Below are positions 16,221 to 24,930 of a stretch of 64,000 nucleotides of DNA, in pieces. The notes beneath the pieces are model-generated. The model was not told the DNA's origin. It ran no database searches and worked only from the letters and a program-made list of their open reading frames with translations. Origin of the DNA: JBCBJX01 sp964342855 (lineage in GTDB: Bacteria; Pseudomonadota; Alphaproteobacteria; Caulobacterales; Parvularculaceae). Position 1 is the first letter of the stretch, and each line of letters starts with the position of its first letter. The position numbers were made by a program, and so were the translations under genes. The DNA is taken from assembly GCA_964342855.1 (NCBI GenBank), contig CAYFIB010000009.1:31020-95019 (forward strand), read 5' to 3'.

Positions 16221-18260
16221 ATGACGCTCGACGCCATCAGCGCCGTCATCGCCGCTCTCGCATGCCTTGGGGCTGCGGCCTATCTCGCCTTCGTCGCCCA
16301 TGGCCGCCACCGGCTGATCTATGTCGCGACGCTGATCGTCTGGTGTCTCGGGTTCGCCGCCGCCGCCGCCGGCTTCGGTTTTCCCGCGGCGGGATCGCTC
16401 GCGCCGGGAGACATCGCCCGCAGCGCCGTTCTTCTCATCGCGGTCGGTTCGACCCTCTCCTATCTTGAAAGCGGCGAGGACCGGGCGCTGTCGTTCGAGC
16501 GGCGCGATCTAGTCATTTTCGCCGCCGCTGCGGGCGCGACGATCCTGCCGTTTCTCACGCTTTCCATTCTGGCCGCGACGTTCGCGCGGCTGGCGCTCGC
16601 CGTGGGCGGGCTCGCCGTCGCGCAGGCGGTACTGCAGGCGGCTGACGGGCGCGCGCGCTGGGGGGTGAAGCTGATCGTAATCGGCGCCGGGGCGGTCTTC
16701 GCCTTCGATCTTCTCTATTTCACCTTTTTCACCCTGAGCCGTGTCGCGACGCCGAGCCTTGAGCTGTCGCGGCCCTTCGTCGCCGCACTGTCAGCGCCGC
16801 TCCTCGCTCTTGGCTGCCGACGTCTCGCGAAAGTCCGCATCCAGATGGCTCTCAGCCGCAAGGCGATGCTCGGCGGCACCGCGCTGCTCGCGAGCGGGCT
16901 TTATCTCTTCGCCATGGCCGCGGTCGGCTATCTCCTCCGCAGCTTCGACATCGCCTGGGGCGGGGTGGTCCAGACCGTCTTCACCGTCGGTGCGGCCATG
17001 GTGCTGGCGGTGCTCGTCTCCTCCGATCAGGTGCGCGCGCGGGCGCGAAACTTCCTCGCCCGGAACTTTCTGCAGGAAGCCTATGACTACCGCGCCGAAT
17101 GGAGCCGTTTCGTCGACGCGATGGCCGGGCGCGATGCGGAGGAGGGCGAGCGCGGCCTCTACGCCCGCGCGACGCGCGCGGTCGCCGATCCGTTCGACTG
17201 CTCTTCCGGCGCGCTTTTTCTGCGCGATCGGCGCGGCGCGCTCCATCTCGCCCTCGACTGGCACTGGGACGCGACCAGCGATGTCCGCGCAGCGCCGGAG
17301 AGCATCGCGGCGCTCATGTCGGCCGCTGTTTCTGAGGAAAAACCGGCGATCGATCTCGATGACCCGGCGAGCGAGCCGGACGCCGATGCGGCGCGCTTCT
17401 GGGCCGCCATCGGTTCCGCGCGTCTGGCGCTGGCCCTGTCGCATCGCGGGCGCCTCATCGGTTTCATCGTCTGCCGCCAGTCCCGCGCGCCGCGGGCGAT
17501 GACGACGGAAGACCGCGAACTCCTCTCGATCCTGTCGCGCCAGATCGGCGGCATGATCGCGGAGGCGGAAATCGCCAAGGCCCTCGATGACGCCCGCCGC
17601 TTCGAGCAGCTCTCGAAGAATTTCAGCTTCGTCGCCCATGACCTGAAGAACATCGTCAGCCAGCTCTCGCTCATCGTTCAGCAGGCGGAGAAGCACGGCG
17701 ACAACCCGGAATTCCAGCGCGACGCCATGCTGACCGTGGGCGAGTCCGTCGAGGCGATGCAGCGGCTCCTCTCGCGTCTGAAATCCGCGCGACCCGGCGG
17801 CGACCCGGCGGGGGAGGCGGATGCGGGCGCCGTTCTCGCCGATGTGCTGGAGCGCAAGGGCCGCGTTCTCGGACGCGTGCAGGCCGACCGCGTGGAGCGC
17901 CCGCTGATGGTGCGCGCCGACCCGACGAGCCTTGCGAGCGTCGTTGAAAACCTCGTCCAGAACGCCCTCGACGCGACGCCGGAGGACGGCGTCGTCACCG
18001 CCTCGGCCTACGCCAAGGGCGGCGGCGTTCTGATCGAGATCAAGGATACCGGCGCGGGAATGGCGGCGGAGTTCGTGCGCGATCAGCTGTTCCAGCCCTT
18101 CCGGTCCACGAAAGAGGGCGGGTTCGGTCTCGGCATGTATCAATGCAGGGAATGGGTTGAGTCCTGGGGCGGTTCGCTAGATATCGCCTCTTCGCCGGGC
18201 GCGGGCACGACCGCCAGCGTCCGACTGGTCAGCGCGCAAGCGCATGGGGGAACGGCTTGA
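16221..18260 (+). CDS. prsK: XrtA/PEP-CTERM system sensor histidine kinase
   Basis: The 679-residue membrane kinase has about eight transmembrane helices in residues ~1-280, with no large periplasmic sensor domain. A GAF-like domain covers ~300-450. The phosphoacceptor is His473 in FVAHDLKNIVSQLSL. The C-terminal HATPase has VVENLVQNALDATPE (N box), IEIKDTGAGM (G1) and EGGFGLGMYQCREW (G2). This architecture is diagnostic of PrsK, the kinase encoded beside exosortase A. It should phosphorylate PrsR, encoded 100 bp downstream. No sigma-54 element is visible in the 130 bp upstream, so basal expression probably uses another sigma factor. Confidence 0.94.
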   Translation: MTLDAISAVIAALACLGAAAYLAFVAHGRHRLIYVATLIVWCLGFAAAAAGFGFPAAGSLAPGDIARSAVLLIAVGSTLSYLESGEDRALSFERRDLVIFAAAAGATILPFLTLSILAATFARLALAVGGLAVAQAVLQAADGRARWGVKLIVIGAGAVFAFDLLYFTFFTLSRVATPSLELSRPFVAALSAPLLALGCRRLAKVRIQMALSRKAMLGGTALLASGLYLFAMAAVGYLLRSFDIAWGGVVQTVFTVGAAMVLAVLVSSDQVRARARNFLARNFLQEAYDYRAEWSRFVDAMAGRDAEEGERGLYARATRAVADPFDCSSGALFLRDRRGALHLALDWHWDATSDVRAAPESIAALMSAAVSEEKPAIDLDDPASEPDADAARFWAAIGSARLALALSHRGRLIGFIVCRQSRAPRAMTTEDRELLSILSRQIGGMIAEAEIAKALDDARRFEQLSKNFSFVAHDLKNIVSQLSLIVQQAEKHGDNPEFQRDAMLTVGESVEAMQRLLSRLKSARPGGDPAGEADAGAVLADVLERKGRVLGRVQADRVERPLMVRADPTSLASVVENLVQNALDATPEDGVVTASAYAKGGGVLIEIKDTGAGMAAEFVRDQLFQPFRSTKEGGFGLGMYQCREWVESWGGSLDIASSPGAGTTASVRLVSAQAHGGTA

Positions 18261-18326
18261 CCACGCCGGAACGTACGGAACTTGAGGCGCTTGGAGCGCC
18301 GCGGCGCGGGGCGGGGCCTGCGGTTG

Positions 18327-18343
18327 CTGGCGCAGGTCTTGCT
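18327..18343 (+). promoter_or_regulatory. Sigma-54-like element just upstream of prsR
   Basis: CTGGCGCAGGTCTTGCT has GG (18329-18330) and GC (18341-18342) 10 bp apart and two mismatches to the consensus. The predicted start (~18354) is only ~7 nt before ATG 18361, leaving no room for a ribosome site. It is therefore either a leaderless or internal promoter, or chance. Confidence 0.4.
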
Positions 18344-18360
18344 CGGCAGGCTGGGCGCCT

Positions 18361-19728
18361 ATGACCGAAAAACGCACCTTGCTGATCGTCGACGACGACC
18401 CGGGCATCCAGCGAAGCCTCCGCTGGGCGTTCGAGGACTATCAGGTCGTCCAGGCGACGGATCGGTTGCAGGCCCTGTCCCTTTTCCGGAAACACGAGCC
18501 CGATGTGGTGACGCTCGATCTCGGCCTGCCGCCGGCCGTCGACGATGCGACCGAGGGGCTCGAAGCCCTGCGCGTCATGCTCGACGAACGGCCTCAGACG
18601 AAAGTCATCGTCGTCTCCGGCAATGACGACCACAAGAACGCCGTCGCCGCCGTCGCCGAGGGCGCCTACGATTTCTACGCCAAGCCGATCGACGCCGACA
18701 TTCTCGGCCTCATCGTGAAGCGCGCCTTCCACGTCTTTGATCTGGAAGAAGAAAACCGCCGTCTGCAACGGGAGTCCCGCACGGACGGGACCCTCGGCCT
18801 CGTCACCGGCGATCAGCAGATGCTGCGGCTCTGTCGGTTGGTGGAGAAAGTCGCACCCTCGCAGGTGAGCGTCCTCATTCTCGGCGAAAGCGGCGTCGGC
18901 AAGGAGCTGATCGCCCGCGCCCTGCATGATCTTTCAGACCGCGCCTCCGGCCAGTTCGTTGCGATCAACTGCGCGGCCATTCCGGACCAGCTGCTCGAAA
19001 GCGAGCTTTTCGGCCATGAGAAGGGCGCTTTCACCGGGGCGGTGAAGACCACCAAGGGCAAGCTGGAAGTCGCCAACCGCGGCACCGTCTTCCTCGACGA
19101 GATCGGCGACATGCCGGCCTCGCTGCAGGCGAAGCTGCTGCGCGTCCTGCAGGAGCGCGTGATCGAGCGCATCGGCGGGCGCGAGGCGATCCCCATCGAC
19201 ATCCGCGTCATCTGCGCCACCCACCGCGATCTCCACGAGATGATCGAAGACGGGGAGTTCCGCGAGGACCTCTATTTCCGCGTCGGCGAGATCGCCGTGA
19301 AGGTGCCGCCCCTGCGCGAGCGTCGCGACGATATCGCGCTGCTCGCCCGCCATTTCCTTGACCGCTTCGCCGAGAAGGAGCGCGCGCGCCCCAAACGCCT
19401 GTCGGACGCCGCGACGGAGGCCCTGCGCGCCCATGATTGGCGTGGCAATGTCCGCGAGCTGGAGAACGCCGTGCGCCGCGCCGCGCTTCTCGCCGAGGGC
19501 GACGTGCTGGAGCCGGAAGACTTCGCGCTTGCGCCCGCCCGCCGTGAAACCGCCGCAACGCCGGACGACAAACCGGTGACCATCAAGGAGGCGCGGGCTG
19601 AAGCGGAACGCAAGGCGCTCGCCGCCGCCTTCGCCGAGGCCGGCGACAACATGACCGCCGCGGCGAAGCTGTTGGGGATCAGCCGACCGACCCTCTATAG
19701 CTTGATGAAACAACACGATCTGGATTGA
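18361..19728 (+). CDS. prsR: Sigma-54-dependent response regulator of the XrtA system
   Basis: The 455-residue NtrC-type regulator has three domains. The receiver (~1-125) has an acidic pocket at IVDDDPG and phospho-Asp53 in VTLDLGLPP. The AAA+ domain has Walker A GESGVGKELIA, the sigma-54-contact loop EKGAFTGAVK, Walker B GTVFLDEIGDMP and the arginine-finger region LRERRDDI. The Fis-type HTH at the C-terminus reads NMTAAAKLLGISRPTLYSLM. The intact GAFTGA loop means that it can activate sigma-54 holoenzyme, consistent with the -24/-12 elements in this locus. It is known in related systems to control PEP-CTERM protein genes. It follows prsK and is 34 bp before prsT. Confidence 0.95.
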   Translation: MTEKRTLLIVDDDPGIQRSLRWAFEDYQVVQATDRLQALSLFRKHEPDVVTLDLGLPPAVDDATEGLEALRVMLDERPQTKVIVVSGNDDHKNAVAAVAEGAYDFYAKPIDADILGLIVKRAFHVFDLEEENRRLQRESRTDGTLGLVTGDQQMLRLCRLVEKVAPSQVSVLILGESGVGKELIARALHDLSDRASGQFVAINCAAIPDQLLESELFGHEKGAFTGAVKTTKGKLEVANRGTVFLDEIGDMPASLQAKLLRVLQERVIERIGGREAIPIDIRVICATHRDLHEMIEDGEFREDLYFRVGEIAVKVPPLRERRDDIALLARHFLDRFAEKERARPKRLSDAATEALRAHDWRGNVRELENAVRRAALLAEGDVLEPEDFALAPARRETAATPDDKPVTIKEARAEAERKALAAAFAEAGDNMTAAAKLLGISRPTLYSLMKQHDLD

Positions 19729-19762
19729 GACGCGCGAACGCGCGACCCGAAGGAGGAAACCG

Positions 19763-22474
19763 ATGACCCACCAGAAGCTGATGGCCGCGCTGCTTGGCGC
19801 GACAATGCTCTTCTCCGCCGCCGCTGAGGCGAACCCGCGCTCTCAGCGCTTTCTCGATAAAGCGCGCGACCGCATCGAGGCGGGCGACGCGCAGGCGGCG
19901 CTCATCGAACTGCGCAACGCGGTCCAGGCGGATGAAAAAGACTGGGAAGTGCGCCATGCGCTCGGCCAGCTCTATCTCTCCCTCGGCCGTCCGGACCTTG
20001 CGGTCGAAGAACTGAAGCTCGTCGTAGAGAACGCCTCCACCGACAACCGCGAGCTCGATTACGGCCGCGCGCTCGCCTCCATGCGCCGCTTCGACGAAGC
20101 GCTCGCGGCGGTTTCGCCCTCCGCCGAAGACGGTCAGACCCGGCGCCGCAAGCTGATCTTCCGCGGCGAGGTGAAGCGCCTCAACGGCGACCCGGACGGC
20201 GCCCTGCGTGACGCGAATTCGGTGCTCGCCGAAGACCCGCTCAACACCATCGCCAACTATCTCGCCGCGAACGTCTATCAATCCCGCGGCCAGATCGTTC
20301 AGGCTCAAGAACGTCTCGACACGATCATTCAGAACGATCTCAACTTCGCCCAGGCCTGGGTGATGAAAAGCCAGATCGCGACGTCCTCGCGCGACTATGC
20401 GGCGGCGGTCAGCTTCGCCGAGCGCGCGCTGGAGATCGATCCCAGCAACTCCATGGCCACGATCCTTCGCATCGAGGGCCTCATGCGCTCCGGCGCCGCG
20501 GAAGAGGCCGAGGCCGCCATCGACAAGATTGCTGAAGCGAACCCGCGCGATCCGCGCGCGCCGTTTCTGCGCACGCTCGCCGCGGCCGCGCAGGGCAATT
20601 TCTCCGAAGCGGAGAACCAGCTCGCGCAGGTCGGCGACGCCATCGACCAGATGCCGAACGGCGGTCTCCTGACCGGCCTCGTCAAGTTCAAGACCGGCAA
20701 TTTCGGTCAGGCCGAACAGGCGCTCGCCGAATTCCGTCGCACCAACCCGGAGAACATCGAGGCGGGCGTCCTGCTCGCGGCGGTGCAGACCCGGCGCGAG
20801 CGGTTCTCCGCCGCGGAAGACACGATCCGCGAGGTCCTGTCGCAGGACCCGGACAACGCCGCGGCCCACCAGCTTCGCTCCTCGATCGCCATGCGTCAGG
20901 GCAAATTCGATGTCGCGGTGGGCGCGCTGGAAGATGCGGCGGCGGCGGGCGAGCAGGTCTCCGCCGGCCTCGTTCAGATGCTCGGTGGCGGCGGCGACGT
21001 TCTGGAGCTCGACGACATCCAGAAACGCATGCTGACGGCGCTCGACTATCTGCGAGCGGATGAAAACGACAAGGCGCTCGAAATCGCCGCGGACCTCGCA
21101 CAGTCGGCGCCGGAAAACCCGGTCGTCCAGAACATGCTCGGTTCGGTCCACCTCGCGCGCAACGAGCCGGAGAAGGCGCGTCCGGCCCTTGAAAAGGCGC
21201 TGGAGGTCAACCCGGCCTTCTTCGCCGCGCTCGTGAACCTCGACCGTCTTGATGCGCGGGACGGGAACTATGACGCCATCGAAGCGCGCCTGCGCCGCGC
21301 CCGCGGCGTCGCGCCGGACTCGCTGCAGATCGCCCGTCGGCTGGCGGAGTTCCTTTATGTCCGCGACCGTCGCGAGGAAGCGATCACGCTCCTCAACGCC
21401 GCGACCGATCAAGTCGATGAGCCTTACGAGCTGCTTCAGCTGAAAGCGCAGATGGAGCTGAGCGGCGGCGAAGCCATGGCCGCGCGCGCCACCGCGCGCA
21501 AGATCGCCGCCATCGGAGACGGGCGCGCGCGCACCGTCGCGGGCGCGATCTACGAACAGGCCGGCGCGCCGGCGGACGCCGCGCGGCTTTATACGTCGCT
21601 GACGGACGAAGACCCGAAAAACATCATCGCGGGCGTCGGTCAGGCGCGCGCGCTTCTGAACGCCGGTCGCTCCGATGACGCGATCGCGAGCCTCCGTTCA
21701 CTGATCGAGCGCGCGCCGGAGACGGGCGCCTATCGCGAAGCGCTGGCCCAGTTCCTCGTCCGTAACGAGAAGACCGCCGAAGCGATCTCGGTTGCGGAGA
21801 CCTATCGCCAGCGCGAACCCGTCGCGGGCGTCCTTCTGGAAGCCAATGTCCGCGAAACCTCCGGCGACCGCGCCGGCGCGATCGCGACGCTTGAGGCCGC
21901 TCAGGCTGCGACGCCGAACGAAGAGTTCGCCCGCGCCCTCCTGCTCGCGCGCATCCGCAATGGCGAGCGTGAAGCGGGGATGACGAAGATCGCCGAGTGG
22001 CTGGAAAACAATCCTTCAGATGCGGATTCGCAGATCCTTTACGGCACCCTGCTGATCGAGGGCGAGAAGTACGAAGAGGCCGAGCGCGTCCTCTCCGCCG
22101 CCCTGCGCGAACGTCCGCGCTCGGCGATCCTGCTGAACAACCTCGCCTGGATCCGCCACAACTCGAACAAGGCGGGCGCTGAAGATCTTGCGCGCCGCGC
22201 CTTCGCGCTGGCGCCGCGCAACGCCGAAATCGCCGACACCCTCGGCTGGATCCTCTATGAGAAAGGCGAGAAAGAGCAGGCGCTCGGCATCCTCCGTGAA
22301 GCCTATGAAGCGGGCTCCGACAACGGGACGATCGCCTTCCACCTCGCTAAGGCCCTCGTCGATGATGGCGAACGCGAGGAGGCGGCTAGCATTCTCTCCC
22401 GCGCTCTTGAAGCGTCGACGCCGTTCGGCGAGCGCGCTGAAGCGGAAGCCCTGCTGCAGAGCCTGCGCGCCTAA
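19763..22474 (+). CDS. prsT: XrtA/PEP-CTERM system TPR-repeat protein
   Basis: The 903-residue protein has an N-terminal signal peptide (KLMAALLGATMLFSAAAEA) and then TPR repeats almost to the end. Typical units are AALIELRNAVQADEKDWEVR near residue 40 and the last repeats at IADTLGWILYEKGEKEQAL. Its size and place after prsR match the PrsT family, a large periplasmic or envelope scaffold of XrtA systems. Most family members are described as lipoproteins, but here the signal region has no Cys, so it is probably a soluble periplasmic protein. A GAAGGAGGAAACC ribosome site precedes ATG 19763. Its stop overlaps the convergent flippase gene by 4 bp. Confidence 0.92.
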   Translation: MTHQKLMAALLGATMLFSAAAEANPRSQRFLDKARDRIEAGDAQAALIELRNAVQADEKDWEVRHALGQLYLSLGRPDLAVEELKLVVENASTDNRELDYGRALASMRRFDEALAAVSPSAEDGQTRRRKLIFRGEVKRLNGDPDGALRDANSVLAEDPLNTIANYLAANVYQSRGQIVQAQERLDTIIQNDLNFAQAWVMKSQIATSSRDYAAAVSFAERALEIDPSNSMATILRIEGLMRSGAAEEAEAAIDKIAEANPRDPRAPFLRTLAAAAQGNFSEAENQLAQVGDAIDQMPNGGLLTGLVKFKTGNFGQAEQALAEFRRTNPENIEAGVLLAAVQTRRERFSAAEDTIREVLSQDPDNAAAHQLRSSIAMRQGKFDVAVGALEDAAAAGEQVSAGLVQMLGGGGDVLELDDIQKRMLTALDYLRADENDKALEIAADLAQSAPENPVVQNMLGSVHLARNEPEKARPALEKALEVNPAFFAALVNLDRLDARDGNYDAIEARLRRARGVAPDSLQIARRLAEFLYVRDRREEAITLLNAATDQVDEPYELLQLKAQMELSGGEAMAARATARKIAAIGDGRARTVAGAIYEQAGAPADAARLYTSLTDEDPKNIIAGVGQARALLNAGRSDDAIASLRSLIERAPETGAYREALAQFLVRNEKTAEAISVAETYRQREPVAGVLLEANVRETSGDRAGAIATLEAAQAATPNEEFARALLLARIRNGEREAGMTKIAEWLENNPSDADSQILYGTLLIEGEKYEEAERVLSAALRERPRSAILLNNLAWIRHNSNKAGAEDLARRAFALAPRNAEIADTLGWILYEKGEKEQALGILREAYEAGSDNGTIAFHLAKALVDDGEREEAASILSRALEASTPFGERAEAEALLQSLRA

Positions 22475-24075
22475 GCGGGCGCTTTCTGCGTGGAGAGGAC
22501 CGGGGCGAGGGCCGTGAGCGGCCCCGCCACTTTCTTCGGCAGGACGGCGACGAGCTGTCGAAGGTCCGCGAGCGGCAGCGCCGTCACCAGCACCAAAGGT
22601 CCGATCACGGCGTAGCTGACCGCCGCGAGAGCGAGCACGCCGATGAGCGTCTGCGGCGGCGAGACCGACGCGTACCACCAGATCGGCGCCTGCAGGATCA
22701 GCGACGGGACGAGCGCGCGCACCTGCGCTGAGTAGAGCCGCACAAGCGGGATCGACGTCTTGCGCGCGATCATCGCCGGACGGACGAACCCGCCATAAAT
22801 CGTCAGCGGGATCGCCGTGCCCAGAGCGACGCCGATAAGACCGAAGGGTCCGATCAGCGCGAAGGTGAGGGCGAGGTTCGCGACGCCCACGACGACATCC
22901 GCGATCGCCAACATGCGGTGCGTATCAAGGGCGACGGCGAGGCGGCGCATGGGCGTCTGCGAGAGCTCGAAGAACGATGCGACCGCCAGAATGACCAGAG
23001 CCGGCGTCGCGGTCGCGTATTCCGGAGAAATCCAGGTCGACAGGAACGGCTTCCCGAACGCGGTGATGCCGCCAAGCATGATGCTGGCGATGCAGGTCGC
23101 GACGCGCAGCGTAAAGAGGAAGCGCGCATGCAGCGCAGGGGAGCGCGGCTGCGAGGCGTAGGCGGAAAACGCCGGGACGAGAACGCCGAACGCCTGCATC
23201 ACCGCCGTCTGCACCCGGGCGATCAACTGAATCACCACGGAATAGTAAGCGACCATGATCGGGGTCATCAGCGCCCCGACGATCATGAGCGCGAAATAGT
23301 ACATCGACTTGTTGGCGAACTGCGACAGGAACGCAAAGCCCCCGAAATTGAGAACCACTCCGAGGGTTTTCTTCCGGATAGCGCCAGCCTCGAAACGGGC
23401 GAGGGGGGCGAACTTCCGCGCGGCGAGGAAGAGCGCCGCCTGCGCCGAGATGTCGGCGGCGGCGATGGCGAGAGCCAGCACGTCAAGACGCGGCGCGAAC
23501 GAGAGCGCGCCGATCGCGACGGCGAGCCGCGCCGCGGACCGATAGACGAGAATGTGCGACTGGATGTCCTGCCGCGCGACGGAGCCGAGCGCGCCGCCGG
23601 CGGCGGCGGCGGGAAACTCCATGCCGAAGAGGAAGGCCATGACCGCCGTCGCGATCGCGAGCTCCGGCGTCGACGTCTCCGGAAAGAGGACGCCCGCGGC
23701 CATCAGGGCGGCGACGGCGAAGCCGATCAGGGACACCGCCGCGCCGACGGCCGTCAACAACGCGAGCGCTGTCGAATAAATCTCGCGCGCGCCGTCCACA
23801 TCGCCCTCCGCGCGCGCTTTGGCGAGGAAGCGGACGACGACGACCGGCGCGCCCAGCATGAGGAGATAGGCGTTGAAGCCGACTGCGCCGATCAGCGACC
23901 AGAGGCCGTAGCGGGCGTCCCCCAGAGAGGAGATCAGGATCGGCGTCAGGACGAATGTCGCGGCGATCTGCACGACCCAGCCGACGAGGCTGACCGCGCC
24001 GGAACGGGCGATCTGCTGGCGCGAGGCGCTTTCTCCGCGGCGCGGCGCCGGCTTTTCTGGGGTCTCGTCGCTCAT
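22471..24075 (-). CDS. Oligosaccharide flippase (Wzx-like, MATE/PST family)
   Basis: The 534-residue protein has 12-14 hydrophobic helices. It starts after a basic N-tail with GAVSLVGWVVQIAATFVLTPILI and GDARYGLWSLIGAVGFNAYLLML, a standard opening of polysaccharide-biosynthesis flippases. It would move undecaprenyl-linked repeat units to the periplasmic face. Together with the Wzy-like ligase at 8443 and the chain-length protein at 24931 it completes a Wzx/Wzy-type pathway. It is on the minus strand, converging with prsT and divergent from the export lipoprotein gene, with 111 bp between the two starts. No sigma-54 element is apparent there. Confidence 0.87.
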   Translation of the reverse strand: MSDETPEKPAPRRGESASRQQIARSGAVSLVGWVVQIAATFVLTPILISSLGDARYGLWSLIGAVGFNAYLLMLGAPVVVVRFLAKARAEGDVDGAREIYSTALALLTAVGAAVSLIGFAVAALMAAGVLFPETSTPELAIATAVMAFLFGMEFPAAAAGGALGSVARQDIQSHILVYRSAARLAVAIGALSFAPRLDVLALAIAAADISAQAALFLAARKFAPLARFEAGAIRKKTLGVVLNFGGFAFLSQFANKSMYYFALMIVGALMTPIMVAYYSVVIQLIARVQTAVMQAFGVLVPAFSAYASQPRSPALHARFLFTLRVATCIASIMLGGITAFGKPFLSTWISPEYATATPALVILAVASFFELSQTPMRRLAVALDTHRMLAIADVVVGVANLALTFALIGPFGLIGVALGTAIPLTIYGGFVRPAMIARKTSIPLVRLYSAQVRALVPSLILQAPIWWYASVSPPQTLIGVLALAAVSYAVIGPLVLVTALPLADLRQLVAVLPKKVAGPLTALAPVLSTQKAPA

Positions 24076-24186
24076 CGGTCTCTCTTAACGTGTCTTCAGT
24101 CGGCGCTCATTGATATTGATCGCCGCGGCGGCTTCCCATACAGCAATCGGGAAAAGTCGCCTCACATCAAAACGTTGTACCGGAAC

Positions 24187-24840
24187 ATGTTGAACAAAAT
24201 CGGACACGGTTTCAGGGCGGCCATCGCCCTCACGCTCATCGCGCTTCTTTCTGGCTGCACCGCGCCGGGATTTCTCACCCGCAAAGCGAATTATCTGCCG
24301 CAGGCCGTCGCAGGGCCTGAGGACTATTCGGTGACGCCTGAATACGTCATCGGCCCGCTCGACGACCTCAATGTCTTCGTCTGGCGCTCCGAGGAACTGA
24401 CGACCGACGTGACGGTGCGCCCTGACGGGCGCATTTCGACGCCGCTGATCGACGACATGGTCGCCGCCGGGAAAACGCCGGCGCAGCTGGCCGGTGATAT
24501 CGAGGCGACGCTCGCGCGCTATGTGAAAGACCCGGAAGTCACGGTGCTCGTTGAGAAATTCTCCTCGACCTTCGACCAGCAGGTGCGCGTTCTCGGCGCG
24601 GCGTCGGAGCCGCAGGCGTTCTCTCATCGCGCCGGCATGACGGTTCTCGACGTCATGGTCGCGGTCGGCGGTCTGACTGATTTCGCGGCCGGCAACCGCG
24701 CCGTCCTCATTCGCGGACGCGGCGAGGCGCGCCAGACTTATCGGCTCCGGCTCGATGACATGCTGCGTCGCGGCGACATCCGCACCAACGCGCCCGTCTT
24801 CCCCGGCGACGTCATCGTCGTTCCGGAACGGCGGTTCTGA
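24187..24840 (+). CDS. Polysaccharide export lipoprotein, XrtA-associated (OPX)
   Basis: The 217-residue outer-membrane export protein starts MLNKIGHGFRAAIAL and has lipobox LLSGC (Cys ~24). The poly_export domain follows: YVIGPLDDLNVFVWRSEEL, VRPDGRISTPLIDD, and then a SLBB-type unit with VRVLGAASEPQAF and GMTVLDVMVAVGGLTDFA. It ends PVFPGDVIVVPERRF. It forms the periplasmic/outer-membrane channel for the polymer with the Wzz-like protein encoded next. I chose ATG 24187 because it gives a proper lipoprotein signal; the open frame upstream to 22918 is antisense to the flippase. The ribosome site (CCGGA) is weak. Confidence 0.93.
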   Translation: MLNKIGHGFRAAIALTLIALLSGCTAPGFLTRKANYLPQAVAGPEDYSVTPEYVIGPLDDLNVFVWRSEELTTDVTVRPDGRISTPLIDDMVAAGKTPAQLAGDIEATLARYVKDPEVTVLVEKFSSTFDQQVRVLGAASEPQAFSHRAGMTVLDVMVAVGGLTDFAAGNRAVLIRGRGEARQTYRLRLDDMLRRGDIRTNAPVFPGDVIVVPERRF

Positions 24841-24846
24841 TCGGTT

Positions 24847-24863
24847 CGGCGCGAATTTTGCTG
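24847..24863 (+). promoter_or_regulatory. Sigma-54 -24/-12 promoter for the chain-length/kinase operon
   Basis: The sequence, read from 24846, is TCGGCGCGAATTTTGCT. GG (24848-24849) and GC (24860-24861) are 10 bp apart, and it has two mismatches to YTGGCACGN4TTGCW. Transcription would start near 24873, with a 58-nt leader to GTG 24931. The leader would open with a hairpin at 24876-24897 (stem ATCGGGCG with CGCCCCGAT, one bulged C, loop TCTGA). Confidence 0.6.
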
Positions 24864-24930
24864 CTAAGGACGCGGATCGGGCGTCTGACGCCCCGATTAG
24901 TGTCGCAATTCAGTCTTAGAAGGTGATCCC

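Noticed and set aside
19679..21412. 577-codon open frame opposite prsT
   Set aside because: Antisense to TPR repeats, and its composition only mirrors the coding strand.
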